Below, piece after piece: positions 9,336 through 18,887 of a stretch of 64,000 bases of DNA (the first letter of the stretch is position 1; each line of letters begins with the position of its first letter). The stretch is from Comamonadaceae bacterium (GTDB taxonomy: Bacteria > Pseudomonadota > Gammaproteobacteria > Burkholderiales > Burkholderiaceae_C). The notes beneath the pieces are model-generated. The model did no database searches and was not told the origin of the DNA. It saw nothing but the letters and a program-made list of their open reading frames with translations. Position numbers and translations under genes: made by a program. The DNA lies in contig CANCUP010000002.1 of NCBI GenBank assembly GCA_947381325.1, forward strand, positions 1-64,000, read 5' to 3'.

Positions 9336-10403
9336 ATGAGCATTCAAACCGACAGTTTTGGCGAGGGCTTTGTGCCCCCCCCGCGTGTGGTGTCTGCCGC
9401 CCCCGTGTCGCCCCACGAAGAAGCCATTGAGCGTGCGCTGCGCCCTAAGCTCTTGCAAGAGTACGTGGGCCAGGTCAAGGTGCGCGAGCAACTGGAAATC
9501 TTCATCGGTGCGGCCAAAAAACGTGGCGAGGCACTTGACCATGTGCTGCTGTTTGGGCCACCGGGCTTGGGCAAAACCACCCTGAGCCACATCATTGCCC
9601 AAGAGCTGGGTGTGAACCTGCGCTCGACCAGTGGCCCGGTGCTGGAAAAGCCCAAAGACCTGGCCGCATTGCTCACAGGCTTAGAGAAAAACGATGTGCT
9701 GTTCATCGACGAAATCCACCGCCTCTCGCCGGTGGTCGAAGAAATTTTGTACCCCGCACTGGAGGACTACCAAATCGACATCATGATTGGCGAAGGCCCT
9801 GCTGCGCGCAGCATCAAGCTCGACTTGCAGCCTTTCACCCTGGTGGGCGCCACCACCCGCGCGGGCATGTTGACCAACCCGCTGCGCGATCGCTTTGGCA
9901 TTGTGTCGCGCCTGGAGTTCTACACCGCCGATGAGTTGCAACGCATCGTCATGCGCAGTGCCGGCTTGCTCAACACGCCCACCGATGTGGAAGGTGGTTT
10001 TGAAATTGCGCGTCGTTCACGCGGCACACCACGCATTGCCAACCGCTTGTTACGCCGGGTGCGTGACTACGCTGAAGTCAAAGGCTCTGGGCGCATCACA
10101 CAAGAGATGGCTCAACGCGCACTCGCCATGTTGGACGTCGACCCGCAAGGCTTTGACCTGATGGACCGCAAGCTGCTGGAGGCGGTGATCCACCGCTTTG
10201 ATGGGGGCCCTGTGGGCTTGGACAACATCGCGGCCAGCATTGGCGAAGAGCGCGACACCATCGAAGACGTGATCGAGCCCTATCTGATCCAGCAAGGCTA
10301 TTTGCAGCGCACGCCGCGTGGCCGCATGGCCACCTTGGCGGCCTACCGGCATTTGGGTGTGGCGCCCCCCAGTGCCAATGGCGACTTGCTGTCAGACGCT
10401 TGA
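9336..10403 (+). CDS. ruvB: Holliday junction helicase ATPase RuvB
   Basis: A 355-residue AAA+ motor. Walker A is GPPGLGKTT at 74-82 and Walker B DEIH at 125-128; sensor 1 lies in GATTRAGML, followed by a winged-helix C-terminus that binds DNA. Together with RuvA it migrates Holliday junctions during recombinational repair. The last 12 bases overlap the 3' end of the convergent histidine phosphatase gene. No terminator is seen between them. Confidence 0.97.
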   Translation: MSIQTDSFGEGFVPPPRVVSAAPVSPHEEAIERALRPKLLQEYVGQVKVREQLEIFIGAAKKRGEALDHVLLFGPPGLGKTTLSHIIAQELGVNLRSTSGPVLEKPKDLAALLTGLEKNDVLFIDEIHRLSPVVEEILYPALEDYQIDIMIGEGPAARSIKLDLQPFTLVGATTRAGMLTNPLRDRFGIVSRLEFYTADELQRIVMRSAGLLNTPTDVEGGFEIARRSRGTPRIANRLLRRVRDYAEVKGSGRITQEMAQRALAMLDVDPQGFDLMDRKLLEAVIHRFDGGPVGLDNIAASIGEERDTIEDVIEPYLIQQGYLQRTPRGRMATLAAYRHLGVAPPSANGDLLSDA

Positions 10404-11042
10404 TTCGTCGCGTGATGTGCGCTCGAAGTGCGACACATCGCCCCAGCCCACCAAACTCAAACCCTGAGGCGTCCACAACAAACGGTTGATGGCGGCGTTG
10501 CCCAAATGCCAGGTGCGCGGGGCTTGGATGTCTTGCTGCGTGGCCAGGCGATACAGCACATCCATCACACCCCCGTGGGCCACCAGCACAATGTGCTGGC
10601 CCAGGTGCTGGCTGGCCAACGCGTCCACGCAGCGTGCAATGCGTTCGCGCAAGACCAGCAACGATTCACCACCCTGCGGCGACCACTGCGGATCGCGTGA
10701 ACGCCACAGCTTGGCGTCGGCGGGCCAGTCGGCTTCAATCGCGGCCCAGGTCTGGCCTTGCAAATGACCAAAGTGGCGTTCGCGCAATGCAGGGGTTGGT
10801 ATCAAGGGCACTGTTTGCGGGCCGGAGCGGGCCTGCGCAATGGCCTGTGCCGTTTGCAGCGCGCGCCCCAAATCGCTGCTGTAAATGGCGTGAATGTCTT
10901 CGTCCTGCAGGGCCTGGCCCACGCGTTGGGCCTGCCAAACGCCGGTGTCATTGAGCCCGATGTCGAGTTGTCCTTGGATGCGGGTGTCCACATTCCAGGC
11001 GGTTTCGCCATGACGGATGGCCAAAATTCGTGTGGCTTGCAT
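10392..11042 (-). CDS. Histidine phosphatase (phosphoglycerate-mutase-like) family protein
   Basis: A 216-residue protein with the RHGE signature at residues 10-13 (His11 the phospho-acceptor) and a later VAHGG motif supplying the second His. It belongs to the GpmB/CobC-like branch of the histidine phosphatase superfamily. Substrate cannot be assigned: members include broad phosphatases, alpha-ribazole phosphatase and mutases, and no cobalamin genes are nearby. It is convergent with ruvB (12-bp overlap) and divergent from the TetR gene. Confidence 0.82.
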   Translation of the reverse strand: MQATRILAIRHGETAWNVDTRIQGQLDIGLNDTGVWQAQRVGQALQDEDIHAIYSSDLGRALQTAQAIAQARSGPQTVPLIPTPALRERHFGHLQGQTWAAIEADWPADAKLWRSRDPQWSPQGGESLLVLRERIARCVDALASQHLGQHIVLVAHGGVMDVLYRLATQQDIQAPRTWHLGNAAINRLLWTPQGLSLVGWGDVSHFERTSRDESSV

Positions 11043-11094
11043 AGGGCTTGAGTTTAGAAGTGGAAAGAGGCGTCAGCTTTTCATGCAAAATAGC

Positions 11095-11102
11095 ACGATC
11101 GT
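11095..11102 (+). promoter_or_regulatory. Candidate TetR operator palindrome
   Basis: ACGATCGT, a perfect 8-bp palindrome, sits 17 bases before the TetR start codon and just after an AT-rich caaaat that could be a -10 box. Palindromes with a CGATCG-type core are usual autoregulatory targets of TetR repressors of fatty-acid genes. Assignment to the adjacent regulator is inferred from position. Confidence 0.45.
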
Positions 11103-11118
11103 TCTTTTTAGGTGGTTC

Positions 11119-11802
11119 ATGACCGGTTCCCAAAAATTGCCCGCATCCGAAAGCCGTGCCGCACACAAAGGGCGGCAAACCAAAGCCGCCATCGTCGACG
11201 CCGCCTTGGGCTTGGCCACACAAATTGGTTTGGAGGGCTTGAGCATTGGCGCCTTGGCCGAGGTGGCGCGCATGAGCAAGTCGGGCGTGTTTGCCCACTT
11301 TGGCTCGCGTGAAGAGTTGCAGCTCTCGGTGGTGCGGGAGTACCACGAGCGTTTTGAGGCCGAGGTGTTTTACCCCGCCATGCAGGCCGAACGTGGCTTG
11401 CCCCGATTGCGTCAGCTGTTTGCCAACTGGACCCAACGCACCTCGGCCGAAATTGACTCCGGCTGCTTGTACATCAGCGGTGCGGCCGAGTTTGACGACC
11501 GCCCCGGCCCGGTGCGTGACGCCTTGGCGAGCTCGGTCAAAACCTGGCTGGCTGCCGTACATCGCGCGGTGGTGCAAGCGCGCGATGCGGGACATTTGGC
11601 GCCTGACATGGATGCCGAGCAAATGGTGTTCGAGATCCATGGCCTGATCTTGGCGCTCCAATACGAAGCACGTTTTTTGCGCTCAGCCAAATCGTTGCAG
11701 TACACCGCTGTGGGGTTTGAAAATATTTTGGCGCGTTATGGTGCCGCCACGCCAATGCTTCCCCGTCAGCGACAAACGGCTGAAATGGCGCTCAAGCAGT
11801 AA
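11119..11802 (+). CDS. TetR/AcrR family transcriptional regulator
   Basis: A 227-residue repressor-type protein. Residues 21-65 form a TetR DNA-binding domain, with the recognition helix region VARMSKSGVFAHFGSREEL. The rest is the ligand-binding dimerisation domain. The ATG at 11119 has aggtgg upstream; the frame is open further back but that segment overlaps the divergent phosphatase gene. The stop is 10 bases before the acyl-CoA dehydrogenase gene, so this regulator probably controls that operon, likely responding to an acyl-CoA. The ligand is not evident from sequence. Confidence 0.87.
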   Translation: MTGSQKLPASESRAAHKGRQTKAAIVDAALGLATQIGLEGLSIGALAEVARMSKSGVFAHFGSREELQLSVVREYHERFEAEVFYPAMQAERGLPRLRQLFANWTQRTSAEIDSGCLYISGAAEFDDRPGPVRDALASSVKTWLAAVHRAVVQARDAGHLAPDMDAEQMVFEIHGLILALQYEARFLRSAKSLQYTAVGFENILARYGAATPMLPRQRQTAEMALKQ

Positions 11803-11812
11803 GGAGTTTCTG

Positions 11813-13609
11813 ATGCCCAGCTACACCCCGCCCTTGCGTGACATGCAGTTTGTATTGCATGAGGTCTTGCATGTCACGGACGTCTTGCACGCCATGCCAC
11901 CCCATGCCGACATGGACGCTGACACCTTGGCTGCCGTGCTCGAAGAGGGCGGCAAATTTGCGTCAGAGGTGCTCTTTCCGCTCAACCAAGTCGGCGATCA
12001 GCAAGGGTGCCGGCTCGATGTCACCACACACGAGGTGAGAACCCCCGAGGGTTTCAAAGCCGCTTATGCACAGTTTGTTGAAGGGGGGTGGCCATCGTTG
12101 AGTTGTGATCCAGCCTATGGCGGCCAGGGCCTGCCGATCGTGGTGAACCAGTGCCTGTACGAAATGCTCAACAGTGCCAACCAGGCGTGGACCATGTACC
12201 CCGGTCTCACACACGGCGCTTACGAGGCCTTGCATGCCCATGGCACCGAAGCACAAAAGCAGTGCTATCTGCCCAAGCTCACCAGCGGTGAATGGACGGG
12301 CACCATGTGTCTGACCGAGCCCCATTGCGGCACCGACCTGGGGTTGCTGCGCACCAAGGCCGAGCCGCAAGCCGACGGGACCTACCGCATCACGGGCCAC
12401 AAAATTTTCATCAGTGCGGGGGAGCACGATTTGGTCAGCAACATCGTGCACTTGGTGTTGGCCCGTTTGCCCGACGCGCCTGCGGGCAGCAAAGGCATCA
12501 GCTTGTTTGTCGTGCCTAAGTTTTTGGTGCGCGACGACGGCAGTTTGGGCGAACGCAACGCCATCCACTGTGGTGGCTTGGAACACAAGATGGGCATCCA
12601 CGGCAACGCCACCTGTCAGATGGTGCTCGACGGTGCCGTGGGCACCCTGGTCGGCCAACCCCACAAAGGCTTGGCGGCCATGTTTGTGATGATGAACGTG
12701 GCGCGCATCGGCGTGGGCATGCAGTCTTTGGGTTTGACCGAAGTGGCCTACCAAAACGCACGGGCTTACGCCAAAGAGCGCATCCAGTCGCGCAGTTTGA
12801 CCGGCGTGAAGTCACCGCAACAACCCGCCGACAGCATCTTGGTGCATCCCGATGTGCGCAAGATGCTGCTCACCGCCAAAGCCTATGCCGAAGGGGGCCG
12901 CGCCCTGAGCTTGCATTGCGCCTTGTGGGTGGACCAAGCGTTGAGCCATCCTGACCCTGCTGTGCGTGCCGAGTCCGCCGAACAAGTGGCCTTGCTCACA
13001 CCCATCGTCAAGGCCTTCATCACCGACAACGCCTGGATCGCCACCTCGGCGTGCATGCAGGTGCTGGGCGGACACGGCTACATCCGCGAATGGGGCATGG
13101 AGCAGTATGTGCGTGACGCCCGCATCAACATGATCTATGAAGGCACCAACACCATCCAAAGCTTGGACTTGCTGGGGCGCAAGGTCTTGGGCAATCAAGG
13201 GGCCTCGCTCAAAAAGTTTGGCGAATACATCACCGCCTTGGTGATGGCTGAGCAGGGCAACGAGGACATGGCTGAGTTCATCCAACCTTTGGCCAAGTTG
13301 GGCCAGCAAATGACCCAGTTCACGGGAGAGATCGGCTACAAAGCTTTGCAAAACGCCGACGAGGTGGGCGCCGCGGCGGTGGACTATCTGCGTGTGGCCG
13401 GGCACTTGGTGTTCGGCTATTTTTGGGCTCGCATGGCGCAAGTCGCCTTGCAACGCATCGCTGCGGGTGACCGTGATCCGTTCTACCAAGCCAAGCTACA
13501 AACCGCCCGCTTTTACTTTGCCAAGTTGTTCCCTGAAACGGCTTCTCTGATGCAAACCGCACGTGCGGGATCTGCCGTGTTGATGGACACCGAGGCGGTG
13601 TTTGCCTGA
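11813..13609 (+). CDS. Acyl-CoA dehydrogenase (long ~600-residue type)
   Basis: A 598-residue flavoprotein that introduces the alpha-beta double bond in acyl-CoA. It has the extended N-terminal domain (MPSYTPPLRDMQFVLHE), the FAD-binding middle, and the IYEGTNTIQ motif with the catalytic-type Glu443, then the C-terminal extension of this long bacterial class. The start is fixed by aaggag at 11801-11806 before the ATG at 11813. It lies directly behind the TetR gene and before the DUF2147, enoyl-CoA hydratase and thioesterase genes, suggesting a small acyl-CoA catabolic unit. Chain length is unknown. Confidence 0.92.
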   Translation: MPSYTPPLRDMQFVLHEVLHVTDVLHAMPPHADMDADTLAAVLEEGGKFASEVLFPLNQVGDQQGCRLDVTTHEVRTPEGFKAAYAQFVEGGWPSLSCDPAYGGQGLPIVVNQCLYEMLNSANQAWTMYPGLTHGAYEALHAHGTEAQKQCYLPKLTSGEWTGTMCLTEPHCGTDLGLLRTKAEPQADGTYRITGHKIFISAGEHDLVSNIVHLVLARLPDAPAGSKGISLFVVPKFLVRDDGSLGERNAIHCGGLEHKMGIHGNATCQMVLDGAVGTLVGQPHKGLAAMFVMMNVARIGVGMQSLGLTEVAYQNARAYAKERIQSRSLTGVKSPQQPADSILVHPDVRKMLLTAKAYAEGGRALSLHCALWVDQALSHPDPAVRAESAEQVALLTPIVKAFITDNAWIATSACMQVLGGHGYIREWGMEQYVRDARINMIYEGTNTIQSLDLLGRKVLGNQGASLKKFGEYITALVMAEQGNEDMAEFIQPLAKLGQQMTQFTGEIGYKALQNADEVGAAAVDYLRVAGHLVFGYFWARMAQVALQRIAAGDRDPFYQAKLQTARFYFAKLFPETASLMQTARAGSAVLMDTEAVFA

Positions 13610-13651
13610 GTTCAAGGCGGCGACAATGCGAAGCAATTTCAAGGAGTGGGT

Positions 13652-14098
13652 ATGTTGAGTTGGCGTGCTTTTGGGATGGCCAGCGTGATGTGCGGCTGGG
13701 TGCTGGCCGCACACGCGCAGATGACACCGGTAGGCCTGTGGCGCACCATCGACGATGACACGGGCGAGGCCCGTGCCGAGATCGACATCGTCGAGCGCCA
13801 AGGGGTGTTGTTTGGCCGTGTGGCCAAGTCGCTGGACCCAGACCCCAAGGCTGTCAAAACCTGTGACGATTGCAAAGACGACCGCAAGGGACAAGCCATT
13901 GTGGGCATGGAGATCATCCGTGGCGTGCGCTACGAGCCGGATGACAAACGCTGGGGCGGCGGCGGCAAAATCCTCGACCCGGAAAACGGCAAGGAATACA
14001 CCGTGCGCATGGTGCCGCTCGAAGGCGGCAAACGCTTGCAGTTGCGTGGCTACATTGGCCCGTTTTACCGCACCCAAATTTGGCAACGCATTCCATAA
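13652..14098 (+). CDS. DUF2147 domain-containing secreted protein
   Basis: A 148-residue predicted periplasmic protein with a signal peptide of about 22 residues (cleavage after AHA). The mature part matches the DUF2147 pattern: GLWRTIDDDTGEA near the start, a CDDC pair, GMEIIRG, and a C-terminal GYIGPFYRTQIW. Members are small beta-rich proteins of unknown function. The ATG at 13652 is preferred over GTG at 13646 because aaggag (13641-13646) is ideally spaced for it. It lies inside the acyl-CoA gene run, but no functional link is known. Confidence 0.83.
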   Translation: MLSWRAFGMASVMCGWVLAAHAQMTPVGLWRTIDDDTGEARAEIDIVERQGVLFGRVAKSLDPDPKAVKTCDDCKDDRKGQAIVGMEIIRGVRYEPDDKRWGGGGKILDPENGKEYTVRMVPLEGGKRLQLRGYIGPFYRTQIWQRIP

Positions 14099-14116
14099 AC
14101 CCAACCGAGATTTGTG

Positions 14117-14881
14117 ATGACCGACATCCTGCAACACCTCGACCAAGGCGTGATGACGCTGACCTTCAACCGCTTGGACAAAAAGAACTCCATCACGGCC
14201 GCCATGTACGCCAGCTTGGCCGATGCTGTGGAACATGCCCAAACCAACACCGAGGTGCGCGTGGTGCTGATCCAAGGGCATGAAACCATCTTCAGCGCCG
14301 GCAACGACATCGCCGACTTTTTGAACCACCCGCCCTCAGGTCATGACGCCCCGGTGTTTCGCTTTTTACGGGCCATCGCGGGTTTGAGCAAGCCTTTGCT
14401 GGCCGCCGTGGCTGGGCCAGCGGTGGGCATTGGCACCACGCTCTTGTTCCACTGTGACTTGGTCTACGCCGGTGACAACGCCGCCTTCTCGATGCCCTTT
14501 GTCAATTTGGGTCTGTGCCCAGAAGCGGGCTCCAGCATCTTGGTGCCGCAGATGATGGGCCACCACCGTGCGGCGGAGGCTTTGCTCATGGGCGAGCCTT
14601 TCATGGCCGAGGCAGCGCAAGAAGTGGGCTTGGTCAACCGCGTGGTGCCCCCCACCGAGGTCAACAGTTATGCCCAGGCGCAGGCGGGCAAACTGGCGGC
14701 CAAGCCCTTGAGTTCTTTGGTCGAGACCAAGCGGCTCATGAAGAGTGGCCAGTCTGCACAGATCATGGCGCAGATCGAGGCCGAGGCCACCAGCTTTGGG
14801 CGCATGTTGCAAGAGCCTGCTGCGCGAGAAGCGTTTGGTGCCTTCATGGAGAAGCGTCGCCCTGACTTTTCCAAACTCTGA
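14117..14881 (+). CDS. Enoyl-CoA hydratase/isomerase family protein
   Basis: A 254-residue crotonase-fold enzyme. FSAGNDIADF (about 59-68) is the oxyanion-hole region and PEAGSS (135-140) carries the acidic catalytic-type residue Glu136. Only one of the two glutamates of classic hydratases is obvious, so it could be a hydratase or an enoyl-CoA isomerase. It is in a run with the acyl-CoA dehydrogenase. The ATG at 14117 is used; a GTG three bases earlier is possible. Confidence 0.87.
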   Translation: MTDILQHLDQGVMTLTFNRLDKKNSITAAMYASLADAVEHAQTNTEVRVVLIQGHETIFSAGNDIADFLNHPPSGHDAPVFRFLRAIAGLSKPLLAAVAGPAVGIGTTLLFHCDLVYAGDNAAFSMPFVNLGLCPEAGSSILVPQMMGHHRAAEALLMGEPFMAEAAQEVGLVNRVVPPTEVNSYAQAQAGKLAAKPLSSLVETKRLMKSGQSAQIMAQIEAEATSFGRMLQEPAAREAFGAFMEKRRPDFSKL

Positions 14882-14891
14882 AAGCCTTGTT

Positions 14892-15374
14892 TTGATCAAA
14901 CGTCTGTCTGCCGATGGCCACTTTGAGCCCGAATTCGTCGAAGGTGTGCGCGCCATCTTTGAAGAAAAAATTGTGTTCAATCAAATCTTGGGCGTCAAGT
15001 TGGTGGACATCACGCCTACCGTGGTCACGGCGCGTTTGCCCATGAGGCCTGAGCTGGTCGGGCATTTCGCCTACAACCGGGTGCACGGTGGCGTCATCAG
15101 CGCGAGTTTGGATGCCTTGGGTGGCTTGGCTTGCTTGGTGGCCAAGGCAGCACGGCACATGGACCAAACGGCTGCGCAGCGGCTCGATTTCTTTCTCAAG
15201 GTCGGCACCATCGATTTGCGCATCGACTACCTGCGCCAAGGCATCGGCGAGTTTTTTGACATGCGTGCTGAGGTGCTGCGCATTGGCTCGCGTGTGGGGA
15301 GCACGCGCATGGAGTTTTTCGACCCCGATGGCCAGATGGTGGCGGCAGGCAGCGGGGCCTACATCGTCTCTTGA
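14892..15374 (+). CDS. PaaI/YiiD-like hotdog thioesterase
   Basis: A hotdog-fold protein of about 160 residues following the enoyl-CoA hydratase gene with an 11-base gap. The central helix region YNRVHGGVISASLDALGGLA is the typical HGG motif of acyl-CoA thioesterases. No ATG is available at the expected N-terminus; TTG at 14892, with gaaag seven bases upstream, is the best start, but GTG at about 14944 is an alternative. It probably releases free acid from an acyl-CoA made in this pathway; the substrate is not known. Confidence 0.75.
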   Translation: MIKRLSADGHFEPEFVEGVRAIFEEKIVFNQILGVKLVDITPTVVTARLPMRPELVGHFAYNRVHGGVISASLDALGGLACLVAKAARHMDQTAAQRLDFFLKVGTIDLRIDYLRQGIGEFFDMRAEVLRIGSRVGSTRMEFFDPDGQMVAAGSGAYIVS

Positions 15375-15376
15375 GC

Positions 15377-15787
15377 TCAGTCTTTGGGAATAGGGCGCGG
15401 CTTGCCCTGGTCGTCAATCGCCACATAGGTCAAGGTGGCTTGCGTGACTTTGATGTACTGCCCTTGCCGGCTGAAACGCTCGGCATACACCTCCACATCG
15501 ACGCTGATGGAGGTGTTGCCAATGCGGTTGACCTTGGCAAAAAAGCTCAAGATGTCGCCCACTTTCACCGCTTGTTTGAAGATGAACTCGTTCACCGCCA
15601 CCGTGGCCATGCGGCCGCGCACATAGCGCGCAGGTAGCACAGCCCCGGCCAAGTCCACCTGCGCCATGACCCAGCCGCCAAAAATATCGCCGTTGGCGTT
15701 GCAGTCGGCAGGCATGGGGATGACCTTGAGCACCAGCTCTTGGTCGGTGGGCAGTGTCACCACTGCGGCGGAGGAATGGGAAGACAT
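15377..15787 (-). CDS. Acyl-CoA thioesterase, YciA-like
   Basis: A 136-residue hotdog thioesterase. NANGDIFGGWVMAQVD carries the NGDIFGGW signature of YciA-type broad acyl-CoA hydrolases, which act on many CoA esters in the cytoplasm. It converges on the preceding thioesterase (two-base gap between stops) and is divergent from the ABC exporter. The ATG at 15787 is preferred to a GTG two codons earlier. Confidence 0.88.
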   Translation of the reverse strand: MSSHSSAAVVTLPTDQELVLKVIPMPADCNANGDIFGGWVMAQVDLAGAVLPARYVRGRMATVAVNEFIFKQAVKVGDILSFFAKVNRIGNTSISVDVEVYAERFSRQGQYIKVTQATLTYVAIDDQGKPRPIPKD

Positions 15788-15825
15788 AGGCACAATCCAC
15801 GGTTAACTATTTGGCATTGTGCAAT

Positions 15826-17637
15826 ATGCGTCATCACGCGCCTTCAACTCCCCCAAGTCCCGATACCTCGGGCACCCCGCGTTCAGACAGCGCCACCCTC
15901 CAGCGACTCTTCCCCTACCTGTGGCAATACAAATGGCGCGTCATGGCGGCCTTGGCGTTCATGGTGGGCGCCAAGTTGGCCAACGTGGGCGTGCCCTTGT
16001 TGCTCAAAGAGTTGATCGACAGCATGTCTTTCAAGCCCAGCGACCCCACCGCGGTGCTGGTGGTGCCGGTGTCTTTGTTGCTGGTCTATGGCGTGTTGCG
16101 TTTGTCGGTGTCGGCCTTCACCGAGTTGCGTGAGTTGGTGTTTGCCAAAGCCACCCAAGGCGCAGCCCGGCAAATTGCGCTGGAAACCTTTCAGCATCTG
16201 CACGGTTTGAGTTTGCGCTTTCACCTCGAGCGTCAAACCGGCGGCATGACGCGCGACATCGAGCGCGGCGTGCGTGGCATTGAGTCCTTGATTTCTTATT
16301 CGCTCTACAGCATCGTGCCCACCTTGATCGAGGTGGCCTTGGTGCTCACCATCTTGGCGGTGAAGTTTGATGTGTGGTTTGCCGGCATCACCTTGCTGGC
16401 CTTGGCGGTCTACATCGTGTTCACGGTCAGCGTCACCGAATGGCGCACCCACTTTCGCCGTCTGGCCAACGAGTTTGACTCGGCGGCCCACACCAAGGCG
16501 GTGGACTCGTTGCTCAACTACGAAACCGTCAAATACTTCAGCAACGAAGGCTTTGAAGCCAAGCGCTACGACACCAGCCTGGACCAGCTGCGCCGTGCAC
16601 GCCTGAAGTCGCAAACCTCGCTGTCGCTGCTCAACACCGGCCAGCAACTCATCATCGCCATCGCTTTGGTCACCATGCTGTGGCGTGCCACTGTGGGGGT
16701 GGTGGAAGGGCGCATGACTTTGGGCGACTTGGTGATGATCAACGCCTTCATGATTCAGCTCTACATCCCGCTCAATTTCTTGGGCGTGCTCTACCGTGAA
16801 ATCAAACAAAGCCTGACCGACTTGGACCGCATGTTCAGCTTGCTGGAAAAAGAGCGCGAAGTCGCCGACGACCCCGGCGCACCCGATTTGCAGGTGAGCG
16901 GCCCACCCACCGTGCGCTTTGAGTCGGTGGTGTTTGCCTATGAGCCTGCGCGTCCTATATTGCACGGCATCAGCTTTGACATTCCTGCGGGCAAAACCGT
17001 GGCGGTGGTGGGGCCCTCGGGCTCGGGCAAGTCCACCCTGGCGCGTTTGTTGTTCAGGTTTTATGACGTGGGCAGTGGCCACATCACCATCGACGGCCAA
17101 GACATTCGCCGCGTCACGCAGCACAGCGTGCGCCGTGCCCTGGGCATCGTGCCGCAAGACACGGTGTTGTTCAACGACACCGTGCGCTACAACATCGCTT
17201 ATGGGCGCACCGATGCGTCCGTGCAAGAGGTCGAGCAAGCGGCCCGTGCCGCCCACATCCACGACTTCATCGCCGCCACGCCCAAGGGTTACGACACCAT
17301 GGTGGGTGAGCGCGGCTTGAAGCTCTCGGGTGGCGAGAAGCAGCGCGTGGCGATTGCGCGCACCTTGCTCAAGAACCCACCGATTGTGATTTTTGACGAA
17401 GCCACGTCGGCCTTGGACAGCGCCAACGAGCGCGCGATCCAAGGTGAGTTGCAAAGCGCCGCGCACAACAAAACCACCTTGGTGATTGCCCACCGTTTGT
17501 CCACCGTGGTCGATGCCCACGAAATTTTGGTGCTCGACGCCGGCCACATCGTGGAGCGCGGATCGCACGCGGCTTTGTTGGCGCTCAATGGGCGCTATGC
17601 GCAGATGTGGGCGTTACAGCAGTCGTCTGAGGTTTGA
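15826..17637 (+). CDS. ABC transporter, fused permease and ATPase (Atm1/HMT1-like)
   Basis: A protein of about 603 residues with an N-terminal six-helix ABC exporter domain (about 25-330) and a C-terminal nucleotide-binding domain. Walker A GPSGSGKST is near residue 396, the signature LSGGEKQRVAIART near 500, and Walker B IVIFDEATSALD near 521. The closest style is the Atm1/HMT1 class, which exports glutathione-linked sulfur, Fe-S precursors or metal-glutathione adducts; this is a family-level inference. The first in-frame ATG at 15826 is used, though TTG codons lie 5 codons upstream. It converges on metK across a shared terminator. Confidence 0.86.
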   Translation: MRHHAPSTPPSPDTSGTPRSDSATLQRLFPYLWQYKWRVMAALAFMVGAKLANVGVPLLLKELIDSMSFKPSDPTAVLVVPVSLLLVYGVLRLSVSAFTELRELVFAKATQGAARQIALETFQHLHGLSLRFHLERQTGGMTRDIERGVRGIESLISYSLYSIVPTLIEVALVLTILAVKFDVWFAGITLLALAVYIVFTVSVTEWRTHFRRLANEFDSAAHTKAVDSLLNYETVKYFSNEGFEAKRYDTSLDQLRRARLKSQTSLSLLNTGQQLIIAIALVTMLWRATVGVVEGRMTLGDLVMINAFMIQLYIPLNFLGVLYREIKQSLTDLDRMFSLLEKEREVADDPGAPDLQVSGPPTVRFESVVFAYEPARPILHGISFDIPAGKTVAVVGPSGSGKSTLARLLFRFYDVGSGHITIDGQDIRRVTQHSVRRALGIVPQDTVLFNDTVRYNIAYGRTDASVQEVEQAARAAHIHDFIAATPKGYDTMVGERGLKLSGGEKQRVAIARTLLKNPPIVIFDEATSALDSANERAIQGELQSAAHNKTTLVIAHRLSTVVDAHEILVLDAGHIVERGSHAALLALNGRYAQMWALQQSSEV

Positions 17638-17640
17638 CAC

Positions 17641-17673
17641 AAAAAAGGCCTCTCGTCAGCAACGAGAGGCCTT
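17641..17673 (-). terminator. Intrinsic terminator of metK
   Basis: A 12-bp perfect stem (17645-17656 with 17662-17673) and a 5-base loop. Read on the minus strand the hairpin is followed by a T6 tract, so it ends metK. On the plus strand the tail is only ttc, so it is a weaker stop for the ABC exporter gene. Confidence 0.92.
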
Positions 17674-17695
17674 CAAAGCCAAAGCTGACAAGCGT

Positions 17696-18880
17696 TTACT
17701 TCAAACCAGCTGCGGCCTTCAATGCAGCTGCTTTGTCGGTGCGCTCCCAGGTGAACTCGGGCTCTTCGCGACCGAAGTGGCCGTAAGCCGCGGTCTTGCT
17801 GTAGATCGGGCGCAGCAAGTCGAGCATTTGAATGATGCCCTTGGGGCGCAGGTCAAAGTGCTCGGCCACCAAGGCGGCGATCTTCTCGTCGCTGATCACG
17901 CCCGTGCCTTCGGTGTTGACCGTGATGTTCATCGGACGGGCCACACCAATCGCGTACGCCACTTGAATTTGGCACTTGCTGGCCAAACCGGCGGCCACGA
18001 TGTTCTTGGCCACATAGCGTGCGGCGTAAGCGGCGGAGCGGTCGACCTTGGAGGGGTCTTTGCCCGAGAAGGCGCCACCCCCGTGGGGGCAAGCGCCGCC
18101 GTAGGTGTCCACAATGATCTTGCGGCCTGTCAAGCCGCAGTCACCTTGTGGGCCGCCAATGACGAAACGGCCGGTGGGGTTGATCAAGTACTTGGTGTCT
18201 TTGAGCCACTCTTTGGGCAGCACGGGCTTGATGATTTCTTCGATGATGGCTTCGGTGAAGCTGGCCTTCATCTTGGTGGCTGTCTCCGACTGATCGGGGC
18301 TGTGTTGGGTGGACAGCACCACGGTGTCGATGCTGTGGGGCTTGCCGTCCACATAGCGCATGGTCACTTGGCTCTTGGCGTCAGGACGCAAGAAAGGCAA
18401 GCGGCCATCTTTGCGCAGCTGGGCTTGACGCTCGACCAAGCGGTGGGCGTAGTGGATGGGGGCGGGCATCAGCTCAGGGGTTTCGCTGCAGGCGTAACCA
18501 AACATCAGGCCTTGGTCGCCAGCGCCGATGTTGAGGTGGTCGTCAGAGGCGTGGTCCACGCCTTGGGCGATGTCGTTGGATTGCTTGTCGTAAGCAACCA
18601 AGACCGCGCAGCCTTTGTAGTCAATGCCGTAGTCGGTGTTGTCGTAGCCAATGCGCTTGATGGTGTCGCGCGCCACTTGGATGTAGTCGACGTTGGCTTG
18701 GGTGGTGATCTCACCGGCCAACACCACCAAACCTGTATTGGTCAGGGTTTCAGCGGCCACGCGCGAACGCGGGTCTTGGGCAAAGATGGCGTCGAGGATG
18801 GCGTCCGAGATTTGGTCTGCCACTTTGTCGGGGTGGCCTTCCGAGACGGATTCGGACGTGAAGAGATAGTCGAGAGACAT
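17696..18880 (-). CDS. metK: S-adenosylmethionine synthetase
   Basis: A 394-residue enzyme that makes SAM from methionine and ATP. The N-terminus [19 protein letters not shown], the [12 protein letters not shown] loop, and the [20 protein letters not shown] region that binds phosphate and cations are all canonical. The frame is open upstream to 19003, but the family N-terminus and an aggagc ribosome site fix the ATG at 18880. The start is preceded by a structured leader of about 145 nt that resembles a SAM-binding riboswitch, implying feedback control by the product. Confidence 0.97.
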   Translation of the reverse strand: MSLDYLFTSESVSEGHPDKVADQISDAILDAIFAQDPRSRVAAETLTNTGLVVLAGEITTQANVDYIQVARDTIKRIGYDNTDYGIDYKGCAVLVAYDKQSNDIAQGVDHASDDHLNIGAGDQGLMFGYACSETPELMPAPIHYAHRLVERQAQLRKDGRLPFLRPDAKSQVTMRYVDGKPHSIDTVVLSTQHSPDQSETATKMKASFTEAIIEEIIKPVLPKEWLKDTKYLINPTGRFVIGGPQGDCGLTGRKIIVDTYGGACPHGGGAFSGKDPSKVDRSAAYAARYVAKNIVAAGLASKCQIQVAYAIGVARPMNITVNTEGTGVISDEKIAALVAEHFDLRPKGIIQMLDLLRPIYSKTAAYGHFGREEPEFTWERTDKAAALKAAAGLK

Positions 18881-18887
18881 GAGAAAA

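Noticed and set aside
11017-11118. N-terminal extension of the TetR regulator
   Set aside because: It overlaps the divergent phosphatase gene, is not TetR-like, and the ATG at 11119 has a ribosome site.
15883-17568. 561-codon open frame antisense to the ABC exporter
   Set aside because: Same shadow signature as other antisense frames; the plus-strand frame carries all ABC motifs.
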